Source: Anadara kagoshimensis (lineage: Eukaryota > Mollusca > Bivalvia > Arcoida > Arcidae). Taken from it: DNA of 64,000 nucleotides. Positions within the stretch are counted from its first letter, which is position 1; every line of letters starts with the position of its first letter. The notes below the pieces were generated by a model that was given only the letters and a program-made list of their open reading frames with translations, had not been told where the DNA came from and made no database searches. This document shows positions 29,375 to 39,831 of the stretch, piece by piece. Made by a program: the position numbers and the translations under genes. Where the stretch lies: NCBI GenBank assembly GCA_021292105.1, contig CM037871.1, positions 22,626,057-22,690,056 on the forward strand. The letters are read 5' to 3'.

Positions 29375-29420
29375 AGCACTACTGATGAGGAATCGCGGCG
29401 TTCCGAAACGAGTATACCTT
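29375..29420 (+). ncRNA. Hammerhead-ribozyme-like motif, copy 2 (degenerate)
   Basis: AGCACTA then CTGATGA (29,382-29,388), stem II GGAA/TTCC (29,389-29,404) and GAAA (29,405-29,408) are intact. The 3' side reads CGAGTATACC instead of a six-nucleotide loop, GTC and TAGTGCT, so the cleavage triplet and stem I 3' strand are lost. It lies 306 bp downstream of copy 1 in direct repeat. The upstream flank (ACATCTTGAAA...TCCAAGCAC) and a downstream block (TTTGCTGCTAGTA) are shared by both units. Confidence 0.55.
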
Positions 29421-29424
29421 AATG

Positions 29425-29505
29425 GACAAATATGGCAGATTGGTAGTACTGTGACTGGCTTTCGAAGTCAAGGGTTGTGGGTTCGAACCTCACTCGTGAT
29501 CTGGA
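29425..29505 (+). repeat. tRNA-like (SINE-type) segment
   Basis: It has a box-A-like TGGCAGATTGGTAGTAC and a perfect box-B-type GGTTCGAACC (29,480-29,489) at tRNA-like spacing, but the outer ends do not pair as an acceptor stem and the anticodon arm is weak. So it reads as a tRNA-derived SINE head or relic rather than a functional tRNA. It lies between the copy 2 hammerhead motif and the shared TTTGCTGCTAGTA block. Confidence 0.5.
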
Positions 29506-29559
29506 AATTTTCTGAGAAGATTTTCATCTACTGTCCATACTAGAGTGTCTCAATTTGCT

Positions 29560-30159
29560 GCTAGTATGCGCGTTACGGAAGCTAGGATCGAAGTGGTATT
29601 AACGGTTACGCTGTCGTCCTGTTGCAGTTTTTTTAGTTGCAAGTAGGTTTTCTTGTAAACTTTTACTGCAACCATTAAAATGAAACTAGTCGCGGATAAC
29701 AGCGGAGTTAGTTTTGATTAGCATTTAATTAAGGTAAAATTGAATCTTACACTGAGGGTATTGGTGATTTTCCACTGGGTGTCGGTGATAAATTGTGGGA
29801 TCTGAATTCTTTTATTGTATTGAATCTTCCAATCCAAGTCTACCATGAATTTTCCTGTATAAATTGACAGCTTGTGTGTGTTTGACTTTCGTCCATGGAA
29901 TCGTACTAATCTACTGTTAATTCTGATAGAATTTATGGTAGAGCTTGTTCCCTTTACAACGAAGCAGGCTGCTTGCAAATAAATTGTTGACACAGGGACA
30001 CTGCAAGTCTAGCCTTATAAAGACCCTCAAAAAGTGTTATGGCCGTCATCGCAGTATTGTTGATAAGTTTGATGTCTCTGTGTCCAGGATTGCCCTGGAT
30101 ATATTTAACGTCCCGTGTTCCTTTCACACAATTTTGAGTACACGCGTGGTAGGTGTAAC
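29560..30159. other. Intergenic, no gene recognised
   Basis: Both strands have open frames of 70-90 codons here, overlapping each other without a recognisable domain or splice structure. I treat them as chance. Confidence 0.45.
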
Positions 30160-30315
30160 TAGCTAAACAGGAGGTGCTAACCTTTTCGAAACACTCGGTC
30201 TCACTTCCTTGGCTGAAGTTCACGTGTCTAACCTGATTTGTCAGTTTTCAAAGATTTTACTCTGTAATTGCTTCTGGATTGTGATTCGGACATGGATTAG
30301 TAGGTTTTTTTTTAT
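30160..30315. repeat. Dispersed repeat, copy 2 (first copy 590-745)
   Basis: It shares with 590-745 the ordered blocks CGGTCTCACTTCC, GAAGTTCACGTGTCTAACC, TTTGTCAGTTTT and GGACATGGATTAGTA. Confidence 0.6.
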
Positions 30316-30317
30316 TA

Positions 30318-30410
30318 TGAGTTGAGTAATGGTGTTTAACGTCCCAGTCAAGAATATTTCACTTATATCGAGACGTGGTCAGCTATAGGCAAAGGTGCAG
30401 AAATTTTGCC
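30318..30410. repeat. SINE/LINE tail-like fragment
   Basis: GGTGTTTAACGTCCCAGTCA followed by AGAATATTTCACTTATA resembles a 3' tail common in molluscan SINEs (from memory). There is no box A/B head in front of it. Confidence 0.4.
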
Positions 30411-30430
30411 TGTTTGCATGTTCAGCTTTT

Positions 30431-30713
30431 ATAAAATACAAAGTTGGTTGATGTAGCTGCTTCTATGTTGTCACCATGACGTCATAAACACAAATTTTGA
30501 GGAAAAACGCTATAAAATCGTGTCAATTTATCCTTTATAAAATTATTTCTGTACAGCATAATAAAACACATTAAGACAAAGTATGTGTTCCATTTACTTA
30601 ATGAATTGTAGTTATAAATGATCATATATTCTCATCTTCGATAAAAGACACCACTCTATTAGAAAAAATATATTAAAGCCATTTTTAAAAAAAACGATCG
30701 AAACGGTGTAGGG
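30431..30713. repeat. Extra copy of an inverted-repeat segment
   Basis: It is nearly identical to 31,086-31,380 inside the adjacent inverted-repeat element, from TCAGCTTTTATAAAATACAA through GATCGAAACGG and GTAGGGG. It has no counterpart outside the right arm, so the left side carries an additional, truncated unit. Confidence 0.75.
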
Positions 30714-31803
30714 GGCGCCAGTACAATGATACAGGACGGTTTAATCTACGACATAGTGTGTGTTCCATAAATACATAATTATTATATACACAGTGTGTAT
30801 ATACAACCCTTCGTATTAGTCCGTGGGCTAGGTGGACCCACCGTGCACCCCCCCCCCAGGATCCTCCGACACCACTTTTTTCTGGTACCTTAGGGTGTCT
30901 AGTAATGGAATCGGGATGTTTCCCAGAAATAAGTTGGGATGCTCTTCATGAAAAACTTCAATATTTAAGAGTACCTGAAAGTTTTCAGTAAATTTCTCTA
31001 TTAGGGGTAGGGGAACGTTTTTATCTTTGTTTTCAATATTATTATGCAGATACAGATATATTTGGTACCATTGTAAAGGGAACATGTTCAGCTTTTATAA
31101 AATACAAAGTTGGTTGATGTAGCTGCTTCTATGTCGTCACCATGACGTCATAAACACAAGTTTTGAGGAAAAACGCTATAAAATCGTGTCAATTTATCCT
31201 TTATAAAATTATTTCTGTACAGCATAATAAAACACATTAAGACAAAGTATGTTTTCCATTTACTTAATGAATTGTAGTTATAAATGATCATATATTCTCA
31301 TCTTCGATAAAAGACACCACTCTATTAGAAAAAATATATTAAAGATAGCCATTTTTAAAAAATGATCGAAACGGGGTAGGGGAACGTTTTTATCTTTGTT
31401 GTCGATGATATTATGTAGATATAGATCATATTTGGTATCATTGTAAAGGGAACAGCTTCAGCTTTTATAAAGTACAAACTTGATTGGTGTAGCTATTACT
31501 GTGACGTTTCTATGACGTCATAAACTCAATTTTTGAAAAAAACGCTATAGAATCATTTGAAATTATACTATATGAATTTATTTCTGTACCACCCAATAAA
31601 ACACATTGAGACACTGTATGCTTTTCATTTACTTCATAAATTGTGTTATAGATGATCATAATTCTCATTTTAAAGAAAAGACGCCACTCTGTTATGAAAA
31701 ATATATTGATTTAAAGATACCCTTTTATTTAAAGTTGATCGAATCTTAAGATTAATAGTTTTCACGATTAAAGTGACCCAGTATGTTTCTTTGTATAAAT
31801 AAT

Positions 31804-31888
<85 letters not shown>

Positions 31889-34595
31889 ATTTTTTATACA
31901 TTCATGACAATACAAATTTACAAAAATGCCCAACATCATCACCCATTATTCTATAGCTAACAAAAAGCTTAATTAATAATCTTAGTTTGAGAATGACTTT
32001 AGTTCTTATCATTGCCATAGTGATTTAGCAGTTGTTTTAATGGTGGAGATATGCCACAGGGTTGTTATTTGCATCTAGAGCAGTGGAAACCTAACATACG
32101 TGTGATTTCTACCGTAGGCTAGATGTAGCGAAAATGAAACATATAGAATATTTCTTTTGCCTCACTATCAAGACTCTTGCAGTGCCTCCTCTTAGCAACA
32201 TTCAGAAACTGTACAGGTGAATTTTTGGGAGGTTTCACAGCAGCTACAGTCCCAGAGATGCAGTTCCGTCATGTTTTCAAACATTCATAAGCAAAATCAT
32301 AGAATTTTTAATATTATCATCCATTATCCTTATAACATATGCTTTACCAGTACAATGCATTATAAAGATATAGTTCAAATAGTTCCTTGAACTATATATG
32401 GCCATCAGAGTATTTTTTTCAATTGAAGCGATTCTGTTCTGTCTCTTTTATTTCTCACCAAAAGCTTTGACCTTCTACTCTAACACTTGCCCTTTGGTGG
32501 TTTTCTGGGCGTATGTCTAATTCAGTTCCGCCGTTTCTACACCATATAAGAGGGACGATTTTACATTTGAGTTGAACATTTGATTTTTGTTTTTAGTGGC
32601 AGACTAGCTTTCCATATGTTTCTTTATAATTTTGAATGCTTTTCTGGATATTTTCATTCTTTTCTTGATGCCCCGTTCTGTTATTTCTTCAGCAACAATC
32701 ATGCTCCCCAAGTAAAAGAGCTCAAGTACCTCTTTAAGTTATAACTATCTTAATTTATACCTTTTGTTGTATTGTTGTTCAACATTTTGTTTCGTTTGAG
32801 TTGATCTTCAGTCCAGTTTTTAAAACTGTTTCGTTTAGTAGAGTGGTCTTTATCTACATTTGATTTAATGTGAGGGTCAATAGCGTATATCAGCGAAGCC
32901 CATATATTCTATCTCGGGTGTTAGTGTCCATTGTATTCCATTTATTGCAATTAAAGATGATTTGTGTTTGTATACAGCTTTGACATACTCCTGTATTCAC
33001 ATGAAATGCTTGGGATAGTTTTCTCTTTTGAGACCTTAACAAATGTACACTTAGTATTTATAAAGGTATAATGCATAGTGTCATTCTACTGACTGTTCTA
33101 TACCTGGGCATGGCAATTTGGTCTAAGATTTTTTTCCTAAAACCAGCTTGTTTTGTTCAGAGCACCTAGTACCTCTTCTATTCCATCTTTTAGTCTATGA
33201 AGGATGATCTTTGACAGTATTTTCTCAGCTACATTGGGTAGTATGGTGCCTCCAGTTCTTACATCTCCATTATCTACCCTCTTGAGTAGTTTAATGAGAT
33301 AGTCCATCTCCCATTGTGTTGGAATAATTTCTCTTATCCAGATGATGCACAGTAATTTAGATATTTATTTAGGTCCTATAGCTTTTCCTTTTTCAAGTTG
33401 ATTTATACTTTTTTATTTCTTTTTGTTGGCACCCCTTCCTTATTTTATTATCAAAGGTATGTGGTGTTATGTCCAATATTTCTTATGGAGGTGGTCTTTT
33501 GGTATATAGTTAAAATGTTCAGCCCATCTTTCCTCTGTTGTGATCTTTTTTTCATCCTTACACGGTCTGTCTGTGTTTGCTGGTTTACCTGTGTGTTTCT
33601 TTGTTTTTAGGTATAGATTTTCTAAGTTTCATTAGCTACTACTTTCTTGTGCGGTTACAATATTTTCCATCCATCACTTGTTTGTGTTCCTTTAAATTTC
33701 TTCCTTTGCCTCCTCATACTCCCTTCATACTAATATTTTGCTAATCTGGTTCTGTTATTTGTTATTTTCTCTTGTATTTCCTTGGGATATTTTGTCCCGT
33801 GTTTCTGACAACCATATTCTCTGTGTCGATATACCGGTATGCCCTTTTTATGACATCCCAGCTCTCATTATTATCACCCATAGCTGTTAAAGCATAAAAC
33901 CTGTTCTTCAGACTAATCTTTTCTAGTTGTTTCAATTGTTCTGTTTTTCTCAGGATTTGTTTGGCTGCTTTTATTTTAATCTTTGTCATAATAAATTGGT
34001 GTTTCGAGATGACATCTGCTCCATGCATTGCCTCGACAATGAATAGACTCCTCCTACATTTGTTCTATAGTTGTATGGTCAATAATTTTTCTGGTGATAC
34101 CGATGTTACTTTATGGCAATCTTTGTGTCGAAATAATGTACCTCATTGTAGTGATAAAGCATAAAGATTTAGAAAATTTCTATGATTTTGCTCATAACTG
34201 TTTGAAAAATGATGGAACTGCATCTCTGGGACTATAGCTGCTCCGAAATCTAGCACAATTTCACCCTGGGTTAGTAAGATATACAGTTGGCAGTAAAGTA
34301 AAAGATTAATTCTTGATGTTTTCTATTCGCTACAACTAGTCAACGGCAGAAATCGCATTTTAGATTTCCACTGCTCTAGCTGCATATAATAATCCTGTGG
34401 CATATGACTACCATTTAAACACCTACTAAATCACCATTGGTAATACTTTGAACTAAAAGTCATTCTCAAACTAAGATTATTAATTAAGCTTTTTGTTAGC
34501 TATAGAATAATGGGTGATGATGTTGGACATTTTTTTAAATTTGTATCGTTAAGAATGTATGAAAAATTGATGATGATGATGATGATGATGATGCC

Positions 34596-34636
<41 letters not shown>

Positions 34637-35772
34637 TGATGACGATGATGATGAGATGATGATGATGATGATATACAAAGAAACATACTGGGTCACTTAA
34701 ATCGTGAAAACTATTAATCTTAAGATTCGATCAACTTTAAATAAAAGGGTATCTTTAAATCAATATATTTTTCATAACAGAGTGGCATCTTTTCTTTAAA
34801 ATGAGAATTATGATCATCTATAACAACGATTTATGAAGTAAATGAAAAGCATACAGTGTCTCAATGTGTTTTATTGGGTGGTACAGAAATAAATTCATAT
34901 AGTATAATTTCAAATGATTCTATAGCGTTTTTCTTAAAAAATTGAGTTTATGACGTCATAGAAACGTCACAGTAATAGCTACACCAATCAAATTTGTACT
35001 TTATAAAAGCTGAAGCTGTTTCCTTTACAATGATACCAAATATGATCTATATCTACATAATATCATCGACAACAAAGATAAAAACGTTCCCCTACCCCGT
35101 TTCGATCGTTTTTTCAAAAATGGCTATCTTTAATATATTTTTTTTAATAGAGTGGTGTCTTTTATCGAAGATGAGAATATATGATCATTTATAACTACAA
35201 TTCATTAAGTAAATGGAAAACATACTTTGTCTTAATGTGTTTTATTATGCTGTACAGAAATAATTTTATAAAGGATAAATTGACACGATTTTATAGCGTT
35301 TTTCCTCAAAACTTGTGTTTATGACGTCATGGTGACAACATAGAAGCAGCTACATCAACCAACTTTGTATTTTATAAAAGCTGAACATGTTCCCTTTACA
35401 ATGATACCAAAATATCATCTGTATCTGCATAATAATATTGAAAACAATGATAGAAACGTTCCCCTACCCCTAATAGAGAAATTTACTGAAAACTTTCAGG
35501 TACTCTTAAATATTGAAGTTTTTCATAAAGAGCATCCCAACTTATATCTGGGAAACATCCCGATTCCGTTACTAGACACCCTAAGGTACCAGAAAAAAGT
35601 GGTGTCGGAGGATCCTGGGGGGGGGGGGGGGGGGGGGGTGCACGGTGGGTCCACCTAGCCCACGGACTAATACGAAGGGTTGTATATACACACTGTGTAT
35701 ATAATAATTATGTATTTATAGAACACACACTATGTCGTAGATTAAACCGTCCTGTATCATTGTACTGGCGCC
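30714..35772. mobile_element. 5.06 kb element with ~1.6 kb inverted-repeat arms
   Basis: The left arm starts GGCGCCAGTACAATGATACA and the right arm ends with its complement (TGTATCATTGTACTGGCGCC, ending 35,772). Complementarity continues through a C/G homopolymer, the GGATCCTCCGACACC block, CCATGACGTCATAAACAC, and an (ATC)n/(GAT)n microsatellite (31,804-31,889 and 34,569-34,673). It ends at about 32,330 and 34,165. Arms differ in details: a C run of about 10 against a G run of about 20, microsatellite length and scattered substitutions. The ~1.8 kb centre holds a decayed LINE. No transposase and no target-site duplication were recognised. It may be a foldback-type transposon or an inverted segmental duplication around a LINE. 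Confidence 0.75.
32450..34030 (-). pseudogene. Decayed LINE (endonuclease end + reverse transcriptase)
   Basis: Minus strand, read across frames from 34,030 down: HGADVISKHQFIMTKIKIK (end of an endonuclease domain, usually RGAD..SDHxLV), then RNRF and WDVIKRAY as in the EN-RT linker, then IREIIPTQWEM and SKIILHRLKDGI (the reverse transcriptase block usually written PxxWkxG...KVLxRIIL). Next comes GIQWTLTP followed by GFADIRY (about 32,890), where the catalytic FADD has become FADI, then LGSMIV and KISRKAF of the thumb. Several stops and frameshifts break it. Known: this block order is that of non-LTR retrotransposons. Inference: an old immobile copy enclosed by the inverted arms; the clade is unresolved. 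Confidence 0.75.
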
Positions 35773-35939
35773 AAATCAATCAGGAATACCCCAAGAAAGA
35801 TTATTTGCGGTCGAATGGGATCGTCTCGGAGGCACTTTGGTTGAATGTTAACACCGTTAACCATACATTCGGTTACCGTAGGTTTATACATGTATGCATA
35901 TATTAATTTTTCCGTTCTTCCAGATTTTCATACTAGGGT

Positions 35940-36334
35940 TGGTTGGTTGAATGTTGCTTAACGTCGATTCAGCAATTTTTCAGCTATTCGCGACGAGAAT
36001 TATTTTATTAATCTCTATGGATCAATCTATGAACAATTTTGTGTATGCATGTGAAGTGCGAATGTGTTGTATGGTCTGCCTTGTACTAGCGCGCACTCAG
36101 GGCGACTTTAACGTGCTAGCTCACAGAGTCAGTGCGCCGCAGACAAGCGTACCACTCCCCCAGTCCATTATTCTGACACCAGGTGAATCAGTAAAGGCCA
36201 ACGGCAAGGAATATTCACTTTCAAAAAGAAAATTCACTTTCCCACATGTGGTCCGAGCGGGACTCGAACTCACAGCGGTGAGAGATCCTGGATTTGAAGA
36301 CTGACGTCTAATCCATTAGGCCACCGCGGCCTCT
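35940..36334 (-). mobile_element. Complete tRNA-Arg-like SINE with 15 bp target-site duplication
   Basis: On the minus strand it begins GGCCGCGGTGGCCTAATGGA (box A region, very like tRNA-Arg), has the box B motif GAGTTCGAGTCCC about 50 nt on, a ~280 bp body, and ends with GTTAAGCAACATTCAACC and (CAAC)n. It is flanked by a perfect direct repeat TTTTCATACTAGGGT at 35,925-35,939 and 36,335-36,349. That is the hallmark of LINE-driven retroposition, and its integrity implies a fairly recent insertion. The 117-codon open frame on the opposite strand is incidental. Confidence 0.9.
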
Positions 36335-36436
36335 TTTTCATACTAGGGTGACGTACAGTTCAATATTCTAAATATTCAAATAGGAGTACAGCTAAACTTG
36401 AATTTATACATGCTCTGACCAAAATCGACACTCACT

Positions 36437-36649
36437 TTAATGGGGTTCGCCGCCGTACCACGTGATCAATACCTCAAAGAGTCTTAACGTTTGTGCGGAA
36501 CATTTTGGAAAACGTCAACGTCATAAGTTCCCGGAATAACGTCGTTTTTACGGGAAAACGTCATACTGTGCGATTCCATGTCTTTTGGAAACAAGCGTTT
36601 TACAGACACGTTAGAAGGTATCACGTTGTACAGCGGCGAACCCCATTAA
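36437..36649. mobile_element. MITE with TTAATGGGGTTCGCCGC inverted ends
   Basis: TTAATGGGGTTCGCCGC at 36,437 and its complement GCGGCGAACCCCATTAA ending 36,649 bound 213 bp. The arms continue (with a small indel) through CACGTGATACCT. Both ends carry TTAA, which would fit a TTAA (piggyBac-type) or TA target. There is no coding capacity. Confidence 0.75.
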
Positions 36650-37339
36650 GTGGCTGTGATCAGAGTGACAAATGGACAAATATCAACTTTTGGGAACACA
36701 TTGTGGAGTATGTTCAACCTCAAATTATCTAAAATTATGCATTGTAGGTCATATTTATGGTCGAATGTTTACGGCGAAAGTCGCGGTGAAAACATACCCG
36801 TGTGGAGGTGTTGCCGACGATTTGCAATAAATATCGGGAGGCATTTACTGGATTTGTGCAGTTACGCAAATAAACCCAAGTTTACTACTTTTATTGGTGT
36901 AATTAGATTTGGTTATATTGAAGCTGGTTTATCACAATTACTAAAAAAAACAATATCCTCCCTCCCAATGTGTGAAGAAATCTCTCGCTTCGAAGATGAA
37001 AACGACTAAATTACACCGGAAGTTCTTTGCTTTTATACACTGTGTATTCAGGTGCGGGACAATCCTCGTTAATTGATCACTTTTTCCTACTGATTTCGAA
37101 GTGTATCCCGGCACCGACTGTCGCTTCGTCACCTGGTCAATTACGGTAGGTAGAAAACGTATGTCAATTAATCACATGTAAACCGAAACACTAATTAACT
37201 TTATTTGCTCATTAATGCAGAGATGTAGCTGTCCAGTACTATATCTGAAGAACTGCTCCATTATATATAATATTGTGTACACCGCAGTTAAATCTGCAAT
37301 ACTTGTACTATACTAGGGTAATACCAATGTTAAATGTAC
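36650..37339. other. Intergenic, upstream of nicalin
   Basis: Open frames at 36,650-37,009 (plus) and 36,941-37,132 (minus) overlap, and neither has a recognisable domain. No other feature is seen. Confidence 0.4.
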
Positions 37340-37375
37340 AGCACTAGACGATAATTCCTCCGCATCAGTAGTGCT
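37340..37375 (-). ncRNA. Hammerhead-ribozyme-like motif, copy 3 (stem II eroded)
   Basis: Minus strand: stem I 5' AGCACTA (37,375-37,369), CTGATG, a 13 nt remnant CGGAGGAATTATC, triplet GTC (37,349-37,347), stem I 3' TAGTGCT (37,346-37,340). All seven stem I base pairs and the GTC cleavage triplet are intact, but the last core A and most of stem II are lost. The upstream flank (GTTTCACAATTTTGG...CAAGCACTACTGATG) matches copy 2. Together the three copies rebuild every part of a type I hammerhead. Confidence 0.5.
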
Positions 37376-37473
37376 TGAACCAAAATTGTGAAACCAAATA
37401 TTTTCGAGGTGTTTAAAAAATATAAGAACCAAACTATATTTAAACAAATTTAGGGTAGGAAATACTTTGCATG

Positions 37474-37590
37474 AGGGAGTTAACCTTAGTTTTCGAGGAC
37501 TCACTTCGAAAGTCTGCCGAGGTTTGCCAAACACGCAAGAAACTACAGAGAATGCAAACCAAAGGACCACTCGTCAGTAGTTAACTCCCT
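37474..37590. mobile_element. 117 bp MITE-like element just upstream of nicalin
   Basis: Perfect 11 bp inverted ends AGGGAGTTAAC (37,474) and GTTAACTCCCT (ending 37,590). It ends 108 bp before the nicalin start codon, so it lies in the likely promoter or 5' UTR. Confidence 0.6.
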
Positions 37591-37698
37591 TAGAAAAGCT
37601 CTTCACTCAAGCGTGGTTCTGAATTATTATTACATGTGATAAGTACTCGCGTCTTTGACCAATATATTACTTGTGCAGTACCGTTAATAACCTCGAAG

Positions 37699-37873
37699 AT
37701 GGTGTTAGACGGTATAGGAGAGATAATTGAGATGTTCAAAAGCAGTTTTCCTTTATCGTTTTTGTTTTTTGTCCCGATATTTATCATAATGTCGCCAGTT
37801 AGTCCTGTTAACGGTGCTCATGAATTTTCTGTATTTCGGATGCAGCAGTATGACCTTCATGGTTCACATTATG
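37699..37873 (+). CDS. NCLN: Nicalin, exon 1 (start codon, signal anchor)
   Basis: Nicalin is an ER membrane glycoprotein that binds NOMO and TMEM147 (the BOS complex of the multipass translocon). Its luminal domain is related to M28/nicastrin-type peptidases but is thought not to be catalytic. This exon gives 58 codons plus one base. An N-terminal hydrophobic stretch (about residues 17-33, FPLSFLFFVPIFIIM) is followed by NGAHEFSVFRMQQYDLHG, which closely follows the vertebrate HEFTVYRMQQYDLQG block. The ATG at 37,699 is chosen because it sits in a good context (A at -3, G at +4) and aligns with the vertebrate start; an in-frame ATG at 37,636 is an unlikely alternative. The donor is G|GTAAGA. 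Confidence 0.92.
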
Positions 37874-38590
37874 GTAAGATTAATGATACAGAGGAAAATA
37901 TGATTAATTCTTTCAACATGCAGAAATAAAAAAAAATCTATCAACTTCTTGGGACATAATAGATCAAACTTCTTCCTAATTTGGCTAAATTCATTGAATC
38001 CATGTTTTATGCTACTGCACACACTTCTGGGTATGGTATGGAGGTGTAACACAGGCACTTGTTTCTGATATTAAAAAAATATCATTATAGTTAAACATAA
38101 CACATGGTATCCATCTTCATGCTATCCAAATCGTTGACCCCCCTTGGTTTTTGTACGGCATTTCACGACAGTTAACACATACTTTGCTATCGCTTTCTGC
38201 CAAGATCGGGCTTCTTTTCTATCTATGAGATTAGTACACATGGAAATAGTGTGCCTGGTAAATGAACGTGAAGGAAATGTATCTGTTTTATCGTGGGCAT
38301 GGCCAGACAAATACAGGGTGTAACAAAAGACAAGTGCAGTGTATGACAAACAAGCTGGAAAAATAAAAGCATCGTATTAACTGTCTGTATATATGGTACG
38401 ACAAGATGAACTGAACCAGTCAGATCTTGAAATTCTCAGTTCTTTCACAAAACCCTTTTCTTTATTTTTTTTTTTTAAAAATTGTAAAAATGATTGTATC
38501 AAAAATAACACACTTAAAATCAAGCTGTGGCATTCATAAAAATCATTAGAAATGCACTGACTGGAGAAAACACTGACTATGTACAGTTAA

Positions 38591-39279
38591 GGGTATTAGA
38601 CCTCAGTCGTGATAAGGCCAGATGTGGGACGGTCAAAAGTAGTGCATAAAACAAACCCAGATGCCCTTCCTTAGACCATGCTCATTTAAATTTGTTAATA
38701 GGTAGTACTTTGCAATATTGCCAAGGTGAGAGGTTCTTAGGTTTGCAAAAATTTAAACCTGAATTGATTGACTATAGCACTATATTTCCGGCGTAAGGAC
38801 TTCCGCCCCACCATACACTTCCTATGGCAAGACCACATTTTGGGTGTAAACATTGCCATGTGCTTTTAGCATGGTTGGCACATTTCCCAAATTTCTGAAA
38901 AAATGAATCCAACAAGACCCTGGTTTTCCTTCACAAAGAAAAAGTAGAATATTTAAGGATTCAGGAAAAATGTGTGCCATTGTATGTAGTTCGAGGTTTG
39001 TTTACCATCTGATTCTATGAACATGGCCTACTTAGGGATAATATTTTGCAATTTTCTGTGTGGTTGCCATGGAAACAAAATGTTTTCCAAAATTGTGAAA
39101 ATTTGCACTTGGGTCATAAATACAGAATAGAAATATTGTTTTAATTCTCCTGAATTGAAAAAGTATCAACATTCATGTTGTTTTAGCAAAATTATTGAAA
39201 TATGGGTGCATAACACTAAATGTGTTAAGGCAAAAATTAGCTAATTTTGTGTGTCAAGTCACAACTGAGGTCTGTTACC
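38591..39279. repeat. Possible ~690 bp element with imperfect inverted ends
   Basis: GGTATTAGACCTCAGTCGTGA (38,592) is an imperfect inverse of TCACAACTGAGGTCTGTTACC (ending 39,279), 18 of 21 positions. No target-site duplication is evident and nothing between is recognisable. Confidence 0.4.
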
Positions 39280-39831
39280 AAGAGACATTGCTATTGTGTC
39301 ACCTGAGGTACCTTTTACATGAAACCGTAGTGCACTCGTTTTACAAAAAAGACAACCTAGATTCCCGGGGTCAGGCAAGGACTTTCATTTTAACTATTAT
39401 TATCATGCCAGAAATCAATCTAGTAAAAATAATGTGTAAGTAATTAAGTCCATAAAACATTTACTATCTATTTTTTCTACAGCGTCGCACTGAGTGTAGC
39501 TTAACGATAGTTAAGCGGAGCCAGCGTGAACACTGTAGTATGTCATCGCCTAGCATTTGAAGAACGGGCGGTTTGCTATGAAATAAGTACGCATCAGATT
39601 ATATAGTGCGCACCGGGGATTCCTAGATCTGGATACATTTTGCGAGAGTTGTTTGTGCATGAAACAGTTTGCATAAAATTCACATTAGACCCGTTAAGAT
39701 AACATTTACATAGGTGATTGACGATTGCGTATGGCAATAATAAACCTAAGAGAAAGTAGTCCGTCCATTCAAACTTTGTCTATATCAGAAAGTACTGCGC
39801 CCATTCAAACTGAAAGAGTGAATTCGGTGAC

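Noticed and set aside
29425-29505. Functional tRNA gene
   Set aside because: Box B is perfect, but there is no acceptor-stem pairing and the anticodon arm is poor; better read as SINE-like.
35365-35658. 97-codon frame in the right arm, similar frame in the left arm (30,828-31,085)
   Set aside because: The shared sequence is explained by the inverted repeat. It runs into a homopolymer-encoded glycine tract, and no domain is recognised.
36230-36334. tRNA-Arg gene on the minus strand
   Set aside because: The tRNA-like head is fused to a SINE body and tail and flanked by target-site duplications.
36650-37009. 119-codon frame upstream of nicalin
   Set aside because: No recognisable domain, overlapping antisense frame, no splice signals tied to it; treated as chance.
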